Below, one piece after another: positions 16,728 through 27,200 of a DNA stretch of 64,000 nucleotides. Under the pieces are notes generated by a model. The model ran no database searches and was not told where the DNA came from. It was given only the letters and a program-made list of their open reading frames with translations. Position 1 is the first letter of the stretch, and the number at the start of each line of letters is the position of its first letter. The DNA comes from Allohahella sp002354735 (lineage in GTDB: Bacteria; Pseudomonadota; Gammaproteobacteria; Pseudomonadales; Oleiphilaceae), in NCBI RefSeq assembly GCF_047946665.1, contig NZ_CP172312.1:1426001-1490000 (forward strand), given 5' to 3'. Made by a program: the position numbers and the translations under genes.

Positions 16728-18358
16728 GGCGCGGCCCTGCCCTGTTGTGCACTCGTCAGTCCGTCGCTTGCGAGTTCGTCGCCTGAGAGTTTGCGGGCAT
16801 AGGTGAGCAGTGGATCGCCGCCAAAGCGCAATCTCACGACACCGGTAAGCGCGGGGTCCTGTAGGTATACCAGGGCGTTTTCGTACAGCGGCAGCATGGC
16901 GGTCTCTTCACGCAGCAGGATCTGCATCTCATTGAACAGTGCTGCCCGTTCGTCAGGGTCAAGCGTCATCTGTGCCTTCGCCACCAGTGCATCATATTCG
17001 GCGCTGGCGTAGCCGCCACGATTATTCGGATTCCAGGACGCAAAGAGGTCGGCAAAGGTCATCGCATCATCATAGTCGGGCCCCCAGCCAGACATGGTGA
17101 TGTCGAACAGACCTTGCGCTTCGCGAGCGATGCGTTGTTTGAAAATCTGCTTGTCGATGCGCACATCGAGGCCGAGCGCAAGCTGCAGGCGATTCTGCAG
17201 AAATTCGGCCTGCTTTCCGGCACCAGGACTATCCGATGTGAGCAGATGAATTGCTGGCGGCTCTTCCAGACCGTGGCGCGTCATGAAGATCTCAAGGTGT
17301 GCCCTCGCCTTTTCGATATCCATGCTGACTGGCGGCTGCGGATAGCGCTCCTGAATTCGAATACCAAGACTACTGACGAACTCGGGAAAGATGCTGCCTG
17401 CTGTCTCGAAGCCCGGGATGGCAATTATCTTGTCGACCAGGGTGCGAGGGCTGTACACCAGCGAAATCGCCTTGCGTAGATCAGGATCAGAGGTCACCCG
17501 ATCCGGTGAGAAGTTGAATCGAAGGAAGAACAGGCTCCCGACCTTGAACTGCTTCAGCGGCATGCCGCGTTGCAGCGCAAGATCGAGATTGTCGACGCCG
17601 ATATTGGCCAGTGCGATGCCGCCATCAGCAAACAGGTTCATCACCGCAAGCGGGTCAGAGGTGATGTGATCGATGTCGATCGCATCGAGCTCGACAACCT
17701 GGCTATTCCAGTAAGTCGGGTTGCGCAGCAGCTGCAGTCTGGCGCCGTGGACCCAGCTGGCTAGCGTGAACGGGCCGTTATAGGCCTGTTTGTCGGCGTC
17801 TGCCGCGTAGGCATCGCCAAAACGTTCGACGTAGTCGGCCCGTACTGGCAGGTAGGTCATATAGGCGGTCAGCGCGAGAAAGTAAGCGCAGGGTCGCTCC
17901 AGCGTGACTTCGATGGTGAAGTCGTCGAGCGCTTTGACGCCCAGGGTTTCAGCCTTCTGCTCACCATTGACGATAGCCTCGGCATTGAGGATCGGATATA
18001 GCAGGTAGGCATAGGGAGACGGTATGGCCGGGTCGACGATCCTGCGCCAGGCATAGACGAAATCGTGCGCCGTGACGATCTTGCCGTCATGCCAGCGGGC
18101 GTTGCGGCGCAGATGAAAAACAGCCCTGGTGGGCTCGAGCTCCCAGCGTTCGGCCACACCTGGTATCAGCTCGCCATCAACGCCGTAGCTGGTGAGGCCT
18201 TCTTTCAGGTGCCGCAGAAGAAACGAGGCATACTCGTCCTGCGCTGCCATGCTGTTGAGTGAGGGCGGCTCGGTCGACAGCGCGAGCGTGATCCGGCCTC
18301 CGGCGACGGCGACATGGCCTTGCAGGCACAGCAGCACCAGCGCAAGCAGGCGCGTCAT
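16724..18358 (-). CDS. oppA: Periplasmic peptide-binding protein OppA-like
   Basis: A 544-aa extracytoplasmic family 5 solute-binding protein. A signal peptide occupies ~1-19 (LLALVLLCLQGHVAVAG) with no cysteine at the cleavage site, so it should be soluble in the periplasm. Family features include STEPPSLNSM, VAERWELEP, HLRRNARWHDG and FVYAWRRIVDP. First gene of the operon; the 63-base gap upstream separates it from the HNH gene. The ligand is probably an oligopeptide, but this family also binds nickel, sugars and opines. Confidence 0.92.
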   Translation of the reverse strand: MTRLLALVLLCLQGHVAVAGGRITLALSTEPPSLNSMAAQDEYASFLLRHLKEGLTSYGVDGELIPGVAERWELEPTRAVFHLRRNARWHDGKIVTAHDFVYAWRRIVDPAIPSPYAYLLYPILNAEAIVNGEQKAETLGVKALDDFTIEVTLERPCAYFLALTAYMTYLPVRADYVERFGDAYAADADKQAYNGPFTLASWVHGARLQLLRNPTYWNSQVVELDAIDIDHITSDPLAVMNLFADGGIALANIGVDNLDLALQRGMPLKQFKVGSLFFLRFNFSPDRVTSDPDLRKAISLVYSPRTLVDKIIAIPGFETAGSIFPEFVSSLGIRIQERYPQPPVSMDIEKARAHLEIFMTRHGLEEPPAIHLLTSDSPGAGKQAEFLQNRLQLALGLDVRIDKQIFKQRIAREAQGLFDITMSGWGPDYDDAMTFADLFASWNPNNRGGYASAEYDALVAKAQMTLDPDERAALFNEMQILLREETAMLPLYENALVYLQDPALTGVVRLRFGGDPLLTYARKLSGDELASDGLTSAQQGRAAP

Positions 18359-18421
18359 CGTGAGTAATGGCTTGATGGTACTGACTCTTTCATGGACTTC
18401 CGCGGCCGGCCGGGAGTCGGA

Positions 18422-18709
18422 TCAATGACGACGTGCCTTCTGTTTGGCACACCATGCAATATGTCGAGCAATGGCCTCATCGGCCTGAATCCGTTCCAGC
18501 GTACTGAAATCGCGTGCCAGTGTCATCTCATCATACAGGCGATGCAAGCCTCTGTGGCAAAGCCGGCAAATCCATATCCCGGCATTCAGCTGTTCACGGT
18601 CATAACGCTTCTGAAAGTGGGCGCGCCTGTGCACCTTCCGCGGAATGAGGTGATGGAAGGTCAGATCCACCGGGCGGGCGCACAGCTCGCAGCACTCCGG
18701 GCGGGTCAT
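18422..18709 (-). CDS. Small HNH nuclease-like protein
   Basis: A 95-aa protein with paired cysteines CELC and CRLC and the histidine motif HHLIPRKVH, then CHRGLH, a treble-clef zinc/HNH arrangement. Similar small HNH proteins are widespread and their substrates unknown. It starts 25 bases after the ABC exporter stop and probably shares its transcript. Confidence 0.8.
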   Translation of the reverse strand: MTRPECCELCARPVDLTFHHLIPRKVHRRAHFQKRYDREQLNAGIWICRLCHRGLHRLYDEMTLARDFSTLERIQADEAIARHIAWCAKQKARRH

Positions 18710-18733
18710 CTATTCGCCGAGGGGCCAACCACA

Positions 18734-20608
18734 TCAGGTGCCATAAGCGCCCTCTGCATCGTCAGCCACTTCAGGCTCGGTGGCGCAGCCGATGAACCCA
18801 CCGGTCTGATGCGCCCACAGCTGGGCGTAGATGCCGCCAGTCCTGATCAGTTCTTCGTGCGGCCCCATTTCCACGATCCGGCCGCTGTCGATAACCACCA
18901 GCCTGTCCATTGCCGCGATAGTTGATAGCCGATGCGCGATGGCAATGACCGTTTTATTGGTCATAAGCGTCGACAGGCTGCTCTGGATCGCCGCCTCGAT
19001 TTCCGAATCGAGGGCAGATGTCGCTTCATCAAGAATGAGTATCGGTGCATCTTTCAGCAGCACCCGGGCAATGGCAATGCGCTGTCGCTGACCGCCTGAG
19101 AGCTTCACGCCGCGCTCACCGACCACGGCATCGTAGCCGGTCCGGCCTTGGCTATCGCTCAGCGCACAAATGAAATCATGTGCTTCGGCTTTCTTCGCCG
19201 CGTCGATCATCTCTGCTTCAGTGGCATTGGGGCGGCCATACATCAGGTTATCCCGGATCGACCGGTGCAACAGAGAGGTATCCTGCGTGACCATCCCGAT
19301 GTGCGCACGCAGACTTTCCTGGGTGACGCTACGGATATCCTGCCCATCGATGCGAATGCTGCCAGACTGGATATCATAAAAACGCATCAGCAGATTGACC
19401 AGTGTCGACTTGCCGGCGCCCGAGCGGCCAACCAGCCCGACCTTCTCCCCTGCCTTGATCTCCAGTTCGAAGCCGTCGATAACCCCGCTGGCTTTCCCAT
19501 AGTGAAAACTCACCTTGTCGAAACTGATCGAGCCCTCACGTACACGCAGCGTAGAAGCGTTCGGACTGTCCTGAACGGTCTGTGGCACCGCCAGCGTTTC
19601 CATGCCGTCAGTCGCGGTGCCGATGTTTTCGAACAGGGCGCTGACTTCCCACATGATCCACTGCGACATGCCGTTCAGGCGCAGAACGAGACTGATGGCA
19701 ACAGCGATCGCGCCTACGGTCACCGTCGCGGACATCCACAACGCTATAGACAGCGCCGAGATGGCGAACGCCAGCACGTAGTTGCTGGCCTGAATGCTGA
19801 CGCTAATGCCCGTGGCCAGACGCATCTGCCGATGAACGGTGTCGAGAAAGCTACCCATGCTTTCGCGGGCGTACTCACTTTCCCGACGCGTATGTGAGAA
19901 TAGTTTGACCGTTGCGATGTTGGTGTAGCTGTCGACCAGGCGCCCAGTCATCATCGAGCGCGCCTCGGCCTGTTCGGTGCTCACGCGACGGAGCCTAGGC
20001 AGAAAGTAGGCCTGTAAACCGATGTATACCGCCAGCCAGATCACGAGTGGGAGGGCCAGAATCAGATCAGCCTGTGCGATAACCACGGTCATGCTGATGA
20101 AATACACGGTGACATACACCATGACGTCGAGCAGCTTCATCACGGTTTCCCGAATGGCGAGCGAGGTCTGCATGACCTTGGTGGCAATTCTGCCGGCAAA
20201 ATCGTCCTGATAGAAGCTCATGCTTTGGCGTAGCAGATAACGGTGCGCGTTCCACCGGATTGCCATCGGGTAGTTCCCCAGCAGTGTCTGATGGATGACA
20301 GTCGAATGCAGCAGCAGAAGCACCGGCATCACCACTAACAGCAGGAAGCCGAAGAGAAAGAGCTTCGGCCCCTCTTCCTGTAACAATGTTTCCGGGTTGC
20401 GGTTAATGAGCCAATCCACCAGCTGACCAAGCGCCGCGAACAACGTGGCTTCGAGTACTGCGATCATCGCCGTCAGCACTGACATCAGTAGCAGGTACTT
20501 TTCTGCGCCGCGGGTGTAATGCCTGCAGAAGGCGAACAGCGTACCAGGCGGCTGTGTCGGTTCTTCAGGCGGGAAAGCCGGTATCAGTCGTTCAAAGAAA
20601 GCAAACAT
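18734..20608 (-). CDS. ABCB-type exporter (MsbA/multidrug-like half transporter)
   Basis: A 624-aa fused permease-ATPase that works as a homodimer in the inner membrane. Six transmembrane helices lie at ~40-340. The ATPase domain (~365-600) has Walker A GRSGAGKSTLV, a Q-loop in GMVTQDTSLL, signature LSGGQRQRIAIARVL, Walker B ILILDEATSALD and the switch His in AIAHRLSTI. All catalytic motifs are intact. The substrate could be a lipid or drug. The divergence from MsbA and the setting do not favour the essential lipid A flippase itself. Confidence 0.92.
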   Translation of the reverse strand: MFAFFERLIPAFPPEEPTQPPGTLFAFCRHYTRGAEKYLLLMSVLTAMIAVLEATLFAALGQLVDWLINRNPETLLQEEGPKLFLFGFLLLVVMPVLLLLHSTVIHQTLLGNYPMAIRWNAHRYLLRQSMSFYQDDFAGRIATKVMQTSLAIRETVMKLLDVMVYVTVYFISMTVVIAQADLILALPLVIWLAVYIGLQAYFLPRLRRVSTEQAEARSMMTGRLVDSYTNIATVKLFSHTRRESEYARESMGSFLDTVHRQMRLATGISVSIQASNYVLAFAISALSIALWMSATVTVGAIAVAISLVLRLNGMSQWIMWEVSALFENIGTATDGMETLAVPQTVQDSPNASTLRVREGSISFDKVSFHYGKASGVIDGFELEIKAGEKVGLVGRSGAGKSTLVNLLMRFYDIQSGSIRIDGQDIRSVTQESLRAHIGMVTQDTSLLHRSIRDNLMYGRPNATEAEMIDAAKKAEAHDFICALSDSQGRTGYDAVVGERGVKLSGGQRQRIAIARVLLKDAPILILDEATSALDSEIEAAIQSSLSTLMTNKTVIAIAHRLSTIAAMDRLVVIDSGRIVEMGPHEELIRTGGIYAQLWAHQTGGFIGCATEPEVADDAEGAYGT

Positions 20609-20645
20609 CGGGGTCCGGAGTCAGAAAAATTGGGCCTGGGAACCG

Positions 20646-21041
20646 TCATAGACTGGCGGCGTTGACACACAGCACAAGCAATACTGCAATCTCGAACAGA
20701 TAAGTAACTGCCGCACCGATCCGTCGCGCCTGAAAGCCTACTGTCAACATGCCATAGGCGTGGCTGAAGCGAGCCAGTGAAAAGGCAATTGTGAGAACAG
20801 CGAGCGTGGCACTACCACTGCCGCTCAATGCCGCCACCAGCAGCAGCAGGCCGAAGGGCACGGTGTGTTCCAGCGCATTGGCGTGTGCCCGAATGGCTTT
20901 CTTCAGTTCGAGATCATTGCCGTGGCCATTGGAAATATTCTTGCGAATGCGAATACGCGAGACATTCATTGCCAGCATGAAAGCAAGGCCGAAATTGATC
21001 ACAAAGAATACGAGAAGCCAGGCCATTACAGATGATGTCAT
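20646..21041 (-). CDS. MAPEG-family membrane protein
   Basis: A 131-aa protein with four hydrophobic helices. The segment RAHANALEHTVPFGLLL is the hallmark of MAPEG proteins (membrane-associated eicosanoid and glutathione metabolism, including microsomal GST). A glutathione-linked detoxification role is plausible. It sits 37 bases upstream of the ABC exporter on the same strand and diverges from the CorC-like gene across a 171-base gap in which I see no clear operator. Confidence 0.88.
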   Translation of the reverse strand: MTSSVMAWLLVFFVINFGLAFMLAMNVSRIRIRKNISNGHGNDLELKKAIRAHANALEHTVPFGLLLLVAALSGSGSATLAVLTIAFSLARFSHAYGMLTVGFQARRIGAAVTYLFEIAVLLVLCVNAASL

Positions 21042-21212
21042 GAGCGAAATCCTGAGGGGTTAAAAATTCTGGCATGAGCTTCGCTTGAAATCCCTCGGGA
21101 AGTCAAATAACAACAAGACCAACACACGACGTGAAGCGCCCCGGCCGCTCTCAATGACGCGCTCAGCTTTCTTCGTTACACTGAACAACAACAATCAAGG
21201 ATGCTTTACCCC

Positions 21213-22337
21213 ATGGTTCAACTGCTGCTTTTTGGCATATTGTCTATCGTTGTTTCGTTTCTCTGCTCAATACTCGAGTCGGTACTTCTGAGTGTCACGC
21301 CAACCTTCGTGGACCTGAAGAAGAAGGAGCAGCACAAGTGGGCGCTCACCCTGGAGTCCTTCAAGAACAACATTGACACGCCCCTGATCGCCATCCTCAC
21401 GTTGAATACTGTTGCGCATACTGTTGGTGCAATTGGCGTGGGTGCCAGCGCCGAGGCCGCTTTCGGTACCGGCGATAACGTGGTGGGAATCGTATCGGCT
21501 GTAATGACCGCCCTGATACTCATCGTCTCGGAAATCATTCCGAAAACCATAGGCGCCACATACTGGAAGCCACTCGCTGGGCCAGCGACCCGCATACTGC
21601 AGCTCTTCATCTTTCCACTGAAATGGACGGGTGTAATCTGGTTCCTTCGACTGACGACGCGCTTGATCGGCAAGGATGCACATGTGAGCGTGATGTCTCG
21701 CGCCGACTTCAGTGCCATGACCGAAATGGCCGATCGTCACGGGGTTTTCGACAAGAACGAGAGCACGGTCATCCATAATCTGCTGCGCTTCTCGGAGATT
21801 CTTACCAAGGACATCATGACCCCGCGCTCTGTCATGAAAGTGGCCAACGCCGAGCAGAAGGTCGTCGACTTCCATGAGCAGAACCCTGCGCTGCGCTTCT
21901 CCCGCGTACCGATCTACAAGAATGACCTGGAAAACATCATCGGTATCGTTTTGAAGGACGAGGTGCTGGAAACCATCGTTAATGATGGTGGTGACAGACC
22001 GCTGGCCTCCATCAAGCGGGACATCATGGTGACCACGCGCGATACTCCCCTGCCTGAACTCTTCGAAAAGCTGGTCGGTGAGCGTACGCACATTGCGCTG
22101 GTGGTCGATAGTTATGGTTCGGTTAGCGGTCTGGTGACCATGGAAGACATTATCGAAACCTTGCTTGGCCTTGAGATCATGGATGAAAGTGACGACGTGG
22201 CTGACTTGCAGCTGCTGGCGCGTCGGAATTGGGAAGCGCGTGCAAAGCGCATGGGACTCGCTGTCGCGAGTGAGAGTGCTGCGGCCAGCACTAGCACGCA
22301 TGAGACCGAAGGCCAGCAGCCGGAGCCTTCCGCATGA
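21213..22337 (+). CDS. CNNM/CorC-type membrane protein (DUF21 + CBS pair)
   Basis: About 374 aa. An N-terminal DUF21 domain has hydrophobic segments (~1-170, including NTVAHTVGAIGVGA and IVSEIIPKTIGATYWK). A CBS pair follows (~195-325, with IMTPRSVM, LRFSRVPIY and GLVTMEDIIETLLGLEI). The family includes Mg/Co efflux factors and proteins once called hemolysins. The ATG at 21213 is preferred because AAGG at 21197-21200 is well placed for it; ATG 21201 directly abuts that site. It overlaps the TetR gene by 4 bases and so heads the efflux operon. Confidence 0.9.
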   Translation: MVQLLLFGILSIVVSFLCSILESVLLSVTPTFVDLKKKEQHKWALTLESFKNNIDTPLIAILTLNTVAHTVGAIGVGASAEAAFGTGDNVVGIVSAVMTALILIVSEIIPKTIGATYWKPLAGPATRILQLFIFPLKWTGVIWFLRLTTRLIGKDAHVSVMSRADFSAMTEMADRHGVFDKNESTVIHNLLRFSEILTKDIMTPRSVMKVANAEQKVVDFHEQNPALRFSRVPIYKNDLENIIGIVLKDEVLETIVNDGGDRPLASIKRDIMVTTRDTPLPELFEKLVGERTHIALVVDSYGSVSGLVTMEDIIETLLGLEIMDESDDVADLQLLARRNWEARAKRMGLAVASESAAASTSTHETEGQQPEPSA

Positions 22338-22990
22338 GCAGGCCGATTGACGATGCGGCAGCACCTGAGCGTGGTAGTCTGGCTGAACGCTTGATCATTG
22401 CAGCGGAGAAGCTGATCGAATGCCAGGGTGATTTCGAGTTCTCCATGCGCGGCCTGGCAGCCCATGTGGGCGCTAGCCCAATGGCGGCTTATTGTCATTT
22501 TGACAACAAGATCAACCTCTTGCAGGCCGTGGCCGGGCGCGGCTTCTATCGGCTACAGCATGCCACCCAGAACGCTGTCCGCAGCGCTGGCGACGATCCT
22601 CTGCAGCAGCTCGAGAATGGTGGCGTGGCTTATGTGCAGTTCGGCTACGGCAATCCGGCCCTCTATCGACTCATGTTTGGTCCCACACTTGTTGCTGAAA
22701 CCACGGCCTGTTTCGAGAAAGCTCGACACGCCGGCTGGAGCGTCCTCGCCGATACGATGCAACGCTGCGCCGAGCGTGGCTATATCAATGCTGAGGACGT
22801 TGAACGACAGGCTGTATATGCGTGGTCGATGTCCCATGGCCTCACGATGCTGATGATCGATCGCTCTGTACACATGTTTCACGATCTGAGCCACAAGCCC
22901 TGCGACATCGAACAATTTATCCGTTGTGGCATTCAGCAGATGTGTGCGAGCATCCGCTATCTCAAGCCAGAATCGTCAGAGAGCTGTTGA
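22334..22990 (+). CDS. TetR/AcrR-family regulator
   Basis: A 218-aa DNA-binding repressor-type protein. The helix-turn-helix is at ~18-65 (FSMRGLAAHVGASPMAAYCHFDNK). The C-terminal half is a ligand-binding helical domain with GNPALYRLMFGP, common in regulators of this subgroup. Its start overlaps the CorC-like stop (ATGA), and the efflux genes begin 18 bases after its stop. It very likely controls this operon in response to a compound the pump exports. Confidence 0.9.
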   Translation: MSRPIDDAAAPERGSLAERLIIAAEKLIECQGDFEFSMRGLAAHVGASPMAAYCHFDNKINLLQAVAGRGFYRLQHATQNAVRSAGDDPLQQLENGGVAYVQFGYGNPALYRLMFGPTLVAETTACFEKARHAGWSVLADTMQRCAERGYINAEDVERQAVYAWSMSHGLTMLMIDRSVHMFHDLSHKPCDIEQFIRCGIQQMCASIRYLKPESSESC

Positions 22991-23008
22991 CCCACCTGAG
23001 GAATGACC

Positions 23009-24256
23009 ATGAATGAACCCCCTGATTTGCGGCCGCCCTCAGCGCTGACGCATTATGGTTCTCGAACGCTGGTGCTATTGATGATGATAGCCGTCGGTGT
23101 TTTTTTTGGTGGCTCACTTTACGCTGTACGCTCGGAGGAAGTGGCACAGTCACCCAAGCCGCTGCCGGTGAGTGTGGTCAAGGTTCATGAGCAGGATAGT
23201 TTCGTAGCGACACATAAATACGCAGGGCGAATAGCAGCTGGGCAGGTATCCGATCTGGGCTTTCAGCTCTCTGGCGAGGTAGTCGAGCTGCTCGTCAATG
23301 AGGGCAGTCAGGTCAAGGCCGGCGCGGCCCTGGCTCGGCTGGATACGCAGCGTGCCGAAGAAAACCTTAATCAGCTGAGGGCCCAGCGAAACGAAGCTGA
23401 ATCCACGCTTCAGCAAGCGGAGTCGAGCCTGCGTCGCGTACAGGACCTGATCGGCAAAGGCTTCGCCAATCAGCAGGATCTCGATGATCGAAGGGCTCAG
23501 CGAGATGGCCTCCGTGCTCGCATAGTGGCCATAGACTCGAACATTCGCGTGGCTGAACGTGATCTTGAAGACAGTACGCTATTCGCGCCTTTCGCCGGAC
23601 AGATTCTGCAGCGATTCGTCGACCAAGGCTCTGTCGTTCAGGCCGGCCAGCCGGTGCTGCGGCTCAATCAGAGTGGAGCACTCGAAGCCCGCATCGGCGT
23701 ACCGGTCAATGCCAGGAAGCGTGTGAGCGAAGGCGAGAAATTCAGATTGACCGCAGGCGGCCTTGAAGCTGAAGGCACCGTCACAGCCCTTGTGTCGGAC
23801 GTCAATACGGGTACTCGCACACTGACCGCCATACTTCGGATCGAGAATGATCCAGGCTTCGTGCCCAGCGATCTCGTCCGACTCGAACTCGATGAGGTCC
23901 AGCGACAAACCGGCATCTGGGTGCCTGCCCATGCCCTGAACGAAGGCCTGCGTGGCTTGTGGTCGGTTTACGTGGCCGTGCCAGTTGACGACAGTAACGG
24001 CGGCCAGGCGAAAGAAGCCCCAGCAGACTCGGTCCATGAGCTGGTTCGCAAGGATGTCGAAGTGCTGGCGGTGCAGTCCAGGCAGATCTATGTGCGCGGC
24101 ACGCTGGAGGACGGCGACCTGGTGGTGGCCGATTCCACCATGCGTTTCGTGCCAGGGCAGCGTGTCGAGGTCGTCAACCGCTCTACGCTTTCGGATGCTC
24201 AAGTGCCTGATACTGTGGCACCTGACGCCTCATCGCCCGAGGCAGCAATACAGTGA
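23009..24256 (+). CDS. RND efflux periplasmic adaptor
   Basis: About 415 aa. An N-terminal membrane anchor (TLVLLMMIAVGVFFGG) with no lipobox is followed by a lipoyl-like half (GRIAAGQVSDLGFQLSGEV), a coiled-coil hairpin (~105-170), the second half FAPFAGQILQRF and beta-barrel domains. It bridges the RND pump to an outer-membrane channel. ATG 23009 is chosen because GAGG lies 7 bases upstream; ATG 23003 is too close to it. No outer-membrane channel gene is adjacent, so a shared TolC/OprM-type protein is expected. Confidence 0.92.
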   Translation: MNEPPDLRPPSALTHYGSRTLVLLMMIAVGVFFGGSLYAVRSEEVAQSPKPLPVSVVKVHEQDSFVATHKYAGRIAAGQVSDLGFQLSGEVVELLVNEGSQVKAGAALARLDTQRAEENLNQLRAQRNEAESTLQQAESSLRRVQDLIGKGFANQQDLDDRRAQRDGLRARIVAIDSNIRVAERDLEDSTLFAPFAGQILQRFVDQGSVVQAGQPVLRLNQSGALEARIGVPVNARKRVSEGEKFRLTAGGLEAEGTVTALVSDVNTGTRTLTAILRIENDPGFVPSDLVRLELDEVQRQTGIWVPAHALNEGLRGLWSVYVAVPVDDSNGGQAKEAPADSVHELVRKDVEVLAVQSRQIYVRGTLEDGDLVVADSTMRFVPGQRVEVVNRSTLSDAQVPDTVAPDASSPEAAIQ

Positions 24257-27200
24257 CCGCTTTCTTCACCAATACCAGATTACTGATACTGACGATCATA
24301 CTCATCCTGGTCTCTGGTCTGAGCGCGGTGCTCACCATGCCGCAGGAGGAAGACCCCAAGGTTCTCAAGCGTAATATATTGGTGCTGACGACTTATCCTG
24401 GGGCTAGCGCCGAGCGTGTGGAGCGCCTGGTCACGGAGAAAATCGAGAACAAGCTGCGTGAGATTGCCCAGGTCGACAAGATCCGCTCGGTGTCCAGTGC
24501 TGGACTCTCGAGCGTTACGGTTCAACTGCTTGATGCCGTAACCGATAACGGGCCCCCATTCGCTGACATTCGCGACGCGCTGGATGAAGTCACACCATTT
24601 TTACCTGCCGGGGCGTCCGCCCCGCTCTTTAACGACGATCGAGGTTACGCCTATACGCTCATGGCCGCGCTGACCTGGGATGCTGCCAGCGAACCCAATC
24701 TGCTTATCGTCAAGCGCCTTGCACAGGAGTTGCAGGACCGTCTTCGAAAGGTGGCTGGCACAGAGTTGGTAGCGCTCTATGGTGCCCCTGAAGAGGAGGT
24801 CGTCGTCGAAGCCAATGCGGCAGTAACCGAATCACTGGGACTGGGAAAGCGTGATATCGCCCGCACGATTGCCGCGTCTGACGCCAAGATCGCAGCTGGC
24901 GTATTCAGAGGCAGCGAAAGCGAATACCTGTTGGAAGTGCGTGGCGAACTCGACACGCTCTCCAGACTGGCCGAAGTGCCCGTTCACGAGGATAGCAGTG
25001 GCGCAATTGTCAGGGTGGCCGACATTGCCACCGTCCGACGTCAGCTGAAACAGCCACCGGATAGCCTCGCGATTGTCAGAGGTGAGCCAGGTGTGGTCGT
25101 TGCTTCACGCATGATGACCCCAGCCAGAATCGGTGACTGGACCGATCGAACACGCCTGGCGCTGGATGATTTTCGCAAGGACTTACCTGCAGGCATACAG
25201 CTCAAGGTCATTTTCGATCAGAATGCCTATGCCAGCGAACGCTTCGGCATACTGACCGATAATATCCTGCTCGGTATCGTGCTGGTCTGCTCCGTGCTGT
25301 TCTTCACCCTCGGTTGGCGCAGTTCGCTCATTGTCACTGCCGCTATTCCGCTGACCGCCCTGAGCGCTCTTTTCGTGCTCAACCTGTTCGGCATTCCCAT
25401 TCACCAGATGTCGATTACCGGGCTGATTGTCGCTCTTGGCCTGCTTGTGGACGCTGCCATTGTCATGACCGATGCGATCAGACGACGGCTACTCGATGGC
25501 CTCACGCCCCTGGCAGCCGTGAGGATTTCGATACGACGACTGTGGATCCCGCTGTTGAGCTCGACCCTCACAACCATTATTGCTTTCATGCCGATAGCGA
25601 CCATGCCGGGTGGTGCGGGAGAGTTCGTCGGCCCCCTCGCGTGGTCGGTCATCATCGCGCTCGTTGTCTCCTATCTGCTCGCAATTTCCATCGGCGCAGC
25701 GCTCAGCGGGTTTTTCCTGCCATCAAAGGTGCAGCCGTATATCGGTCGTGAGCGCGAAGCACCCTTTCTGGTAACTGGTCTGAGCATGCCACGGCTAGGC
25801 GCGGCATTCAGTCGCCTGCTCGATGCCAGCCTCAGAGCGCCGGTGGTCTCCATCGTCGGCTCGATGGTGCTCCCGTTGATTGGCATCGTCTGTATACAGA
25901 CACTGCCGCAGCAGTTTTTTCCGAATGCCGATCGAAACCAGTTTCACATTCAGATGCGTCTGGCACCACAGTCACCTGTCAACCTGACGGTGGATGCCAT
26001 CGAGCAGGCCAATGAATATCTGCTCGCGCAAAAGGATATTGTCAGCGTCGACTGGTTTGCGGGCAGCTCGGTACCGGCGTTCTACTACAACCTGCTGCAG
26101 AACCAGGATGGTCAGTCCAATTTTGCTGAAGCAATGATCGAAACCACATCACTGGCGGGTATTGAAGCGCAGATGCGCCGCATACAGGAAGATCTCGGTC
26201 AGGCGCTGCCTAACGCCCAGGTGATCGTTCGGCAGATCCTGCAAGGCCCGCCCACCCAGGCGCCCATAGAACTCCGTGTGTTAGGCCCAGATATGCAAAC
26301 CCTTCAGGAAATCGGCGAACATGCCCGCCGGCTATTTTCCCAGGTGCCCGAGATTACGCATACATTTGCCAGCCTGAGTGGTGGCGAGCCAAAGCTCTGG
26401 CTGAACGCCGACGAAGACGCCGCGAGACAGGCACAACTTTCCCTGACCGACATTGCCACCACCCTGAACGACGAACTGAGTGGTGTCTCGGGCGGCAGTA
26501 TCGTTGAGGGCGCCGAACAGCTACCCATACGGGTATTGCTGAACAATGAGGCACGTGCGGACTTCGAAGAATTGACATCCCTGAGCATTCTACCGGCCCT
26601 CGCTGCCCGCCAGGGGCCGCCTGACACCAACGCCAGACAGTCGGACCCGACATTCCGCGCCACCCCACTTTCAGCGCTAGGTGATCTGAGCCTCGAACCA
26701 TCAGCCAGCCGTATTGAGCGCTTCAATGGCGAACGAGTGAATGCTATCAAGGGCTATGTTCAGGCTGGCACCCTGCCCTCAACGGCCGTCAGGCATTTTG
26801 AAAAGCTGGCGAAGGAACAGGGGCTTGAAATTCCCCCGGGCTATACCCTGCAGTGGGGCGGCGATGCAGAGGCGCGAAGTGATAGCGTGGGTGATCTGCT
26901 GGCAAAGGTGCTGCCGCTTTCTGTGCTCATGCTTGCAACGATAGTGCTGACGTTCTCGAGCTTCAGGCTATCGGCGATCGTCGTGATCGTGGCGGTACAA
27001 GCGGCGGGACTCGGTATGCTAAGCCTTACCCTGGCTGGCTATCCGTTCGGGTTCATATCGATCATAGCGATCATTGGTACCGTTGGCGTCGCCATCAACG
27101 CAGCAATCATTATCATATCAACGCTGCGCCTTGACCGCTCAGCCTGTAAAGGTGATCGTACGGCGGTCGCGCGTGGCGTCATGGAGACGACGCGACATAT

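Noticed and set aside
21267..22364. Minus-strand open frame of 365 codons opposite the CorC-like gene
   Set aside because: Shadow of a well-supported DUF21/CBS gene; low-complexity translation without recognisable motifs.
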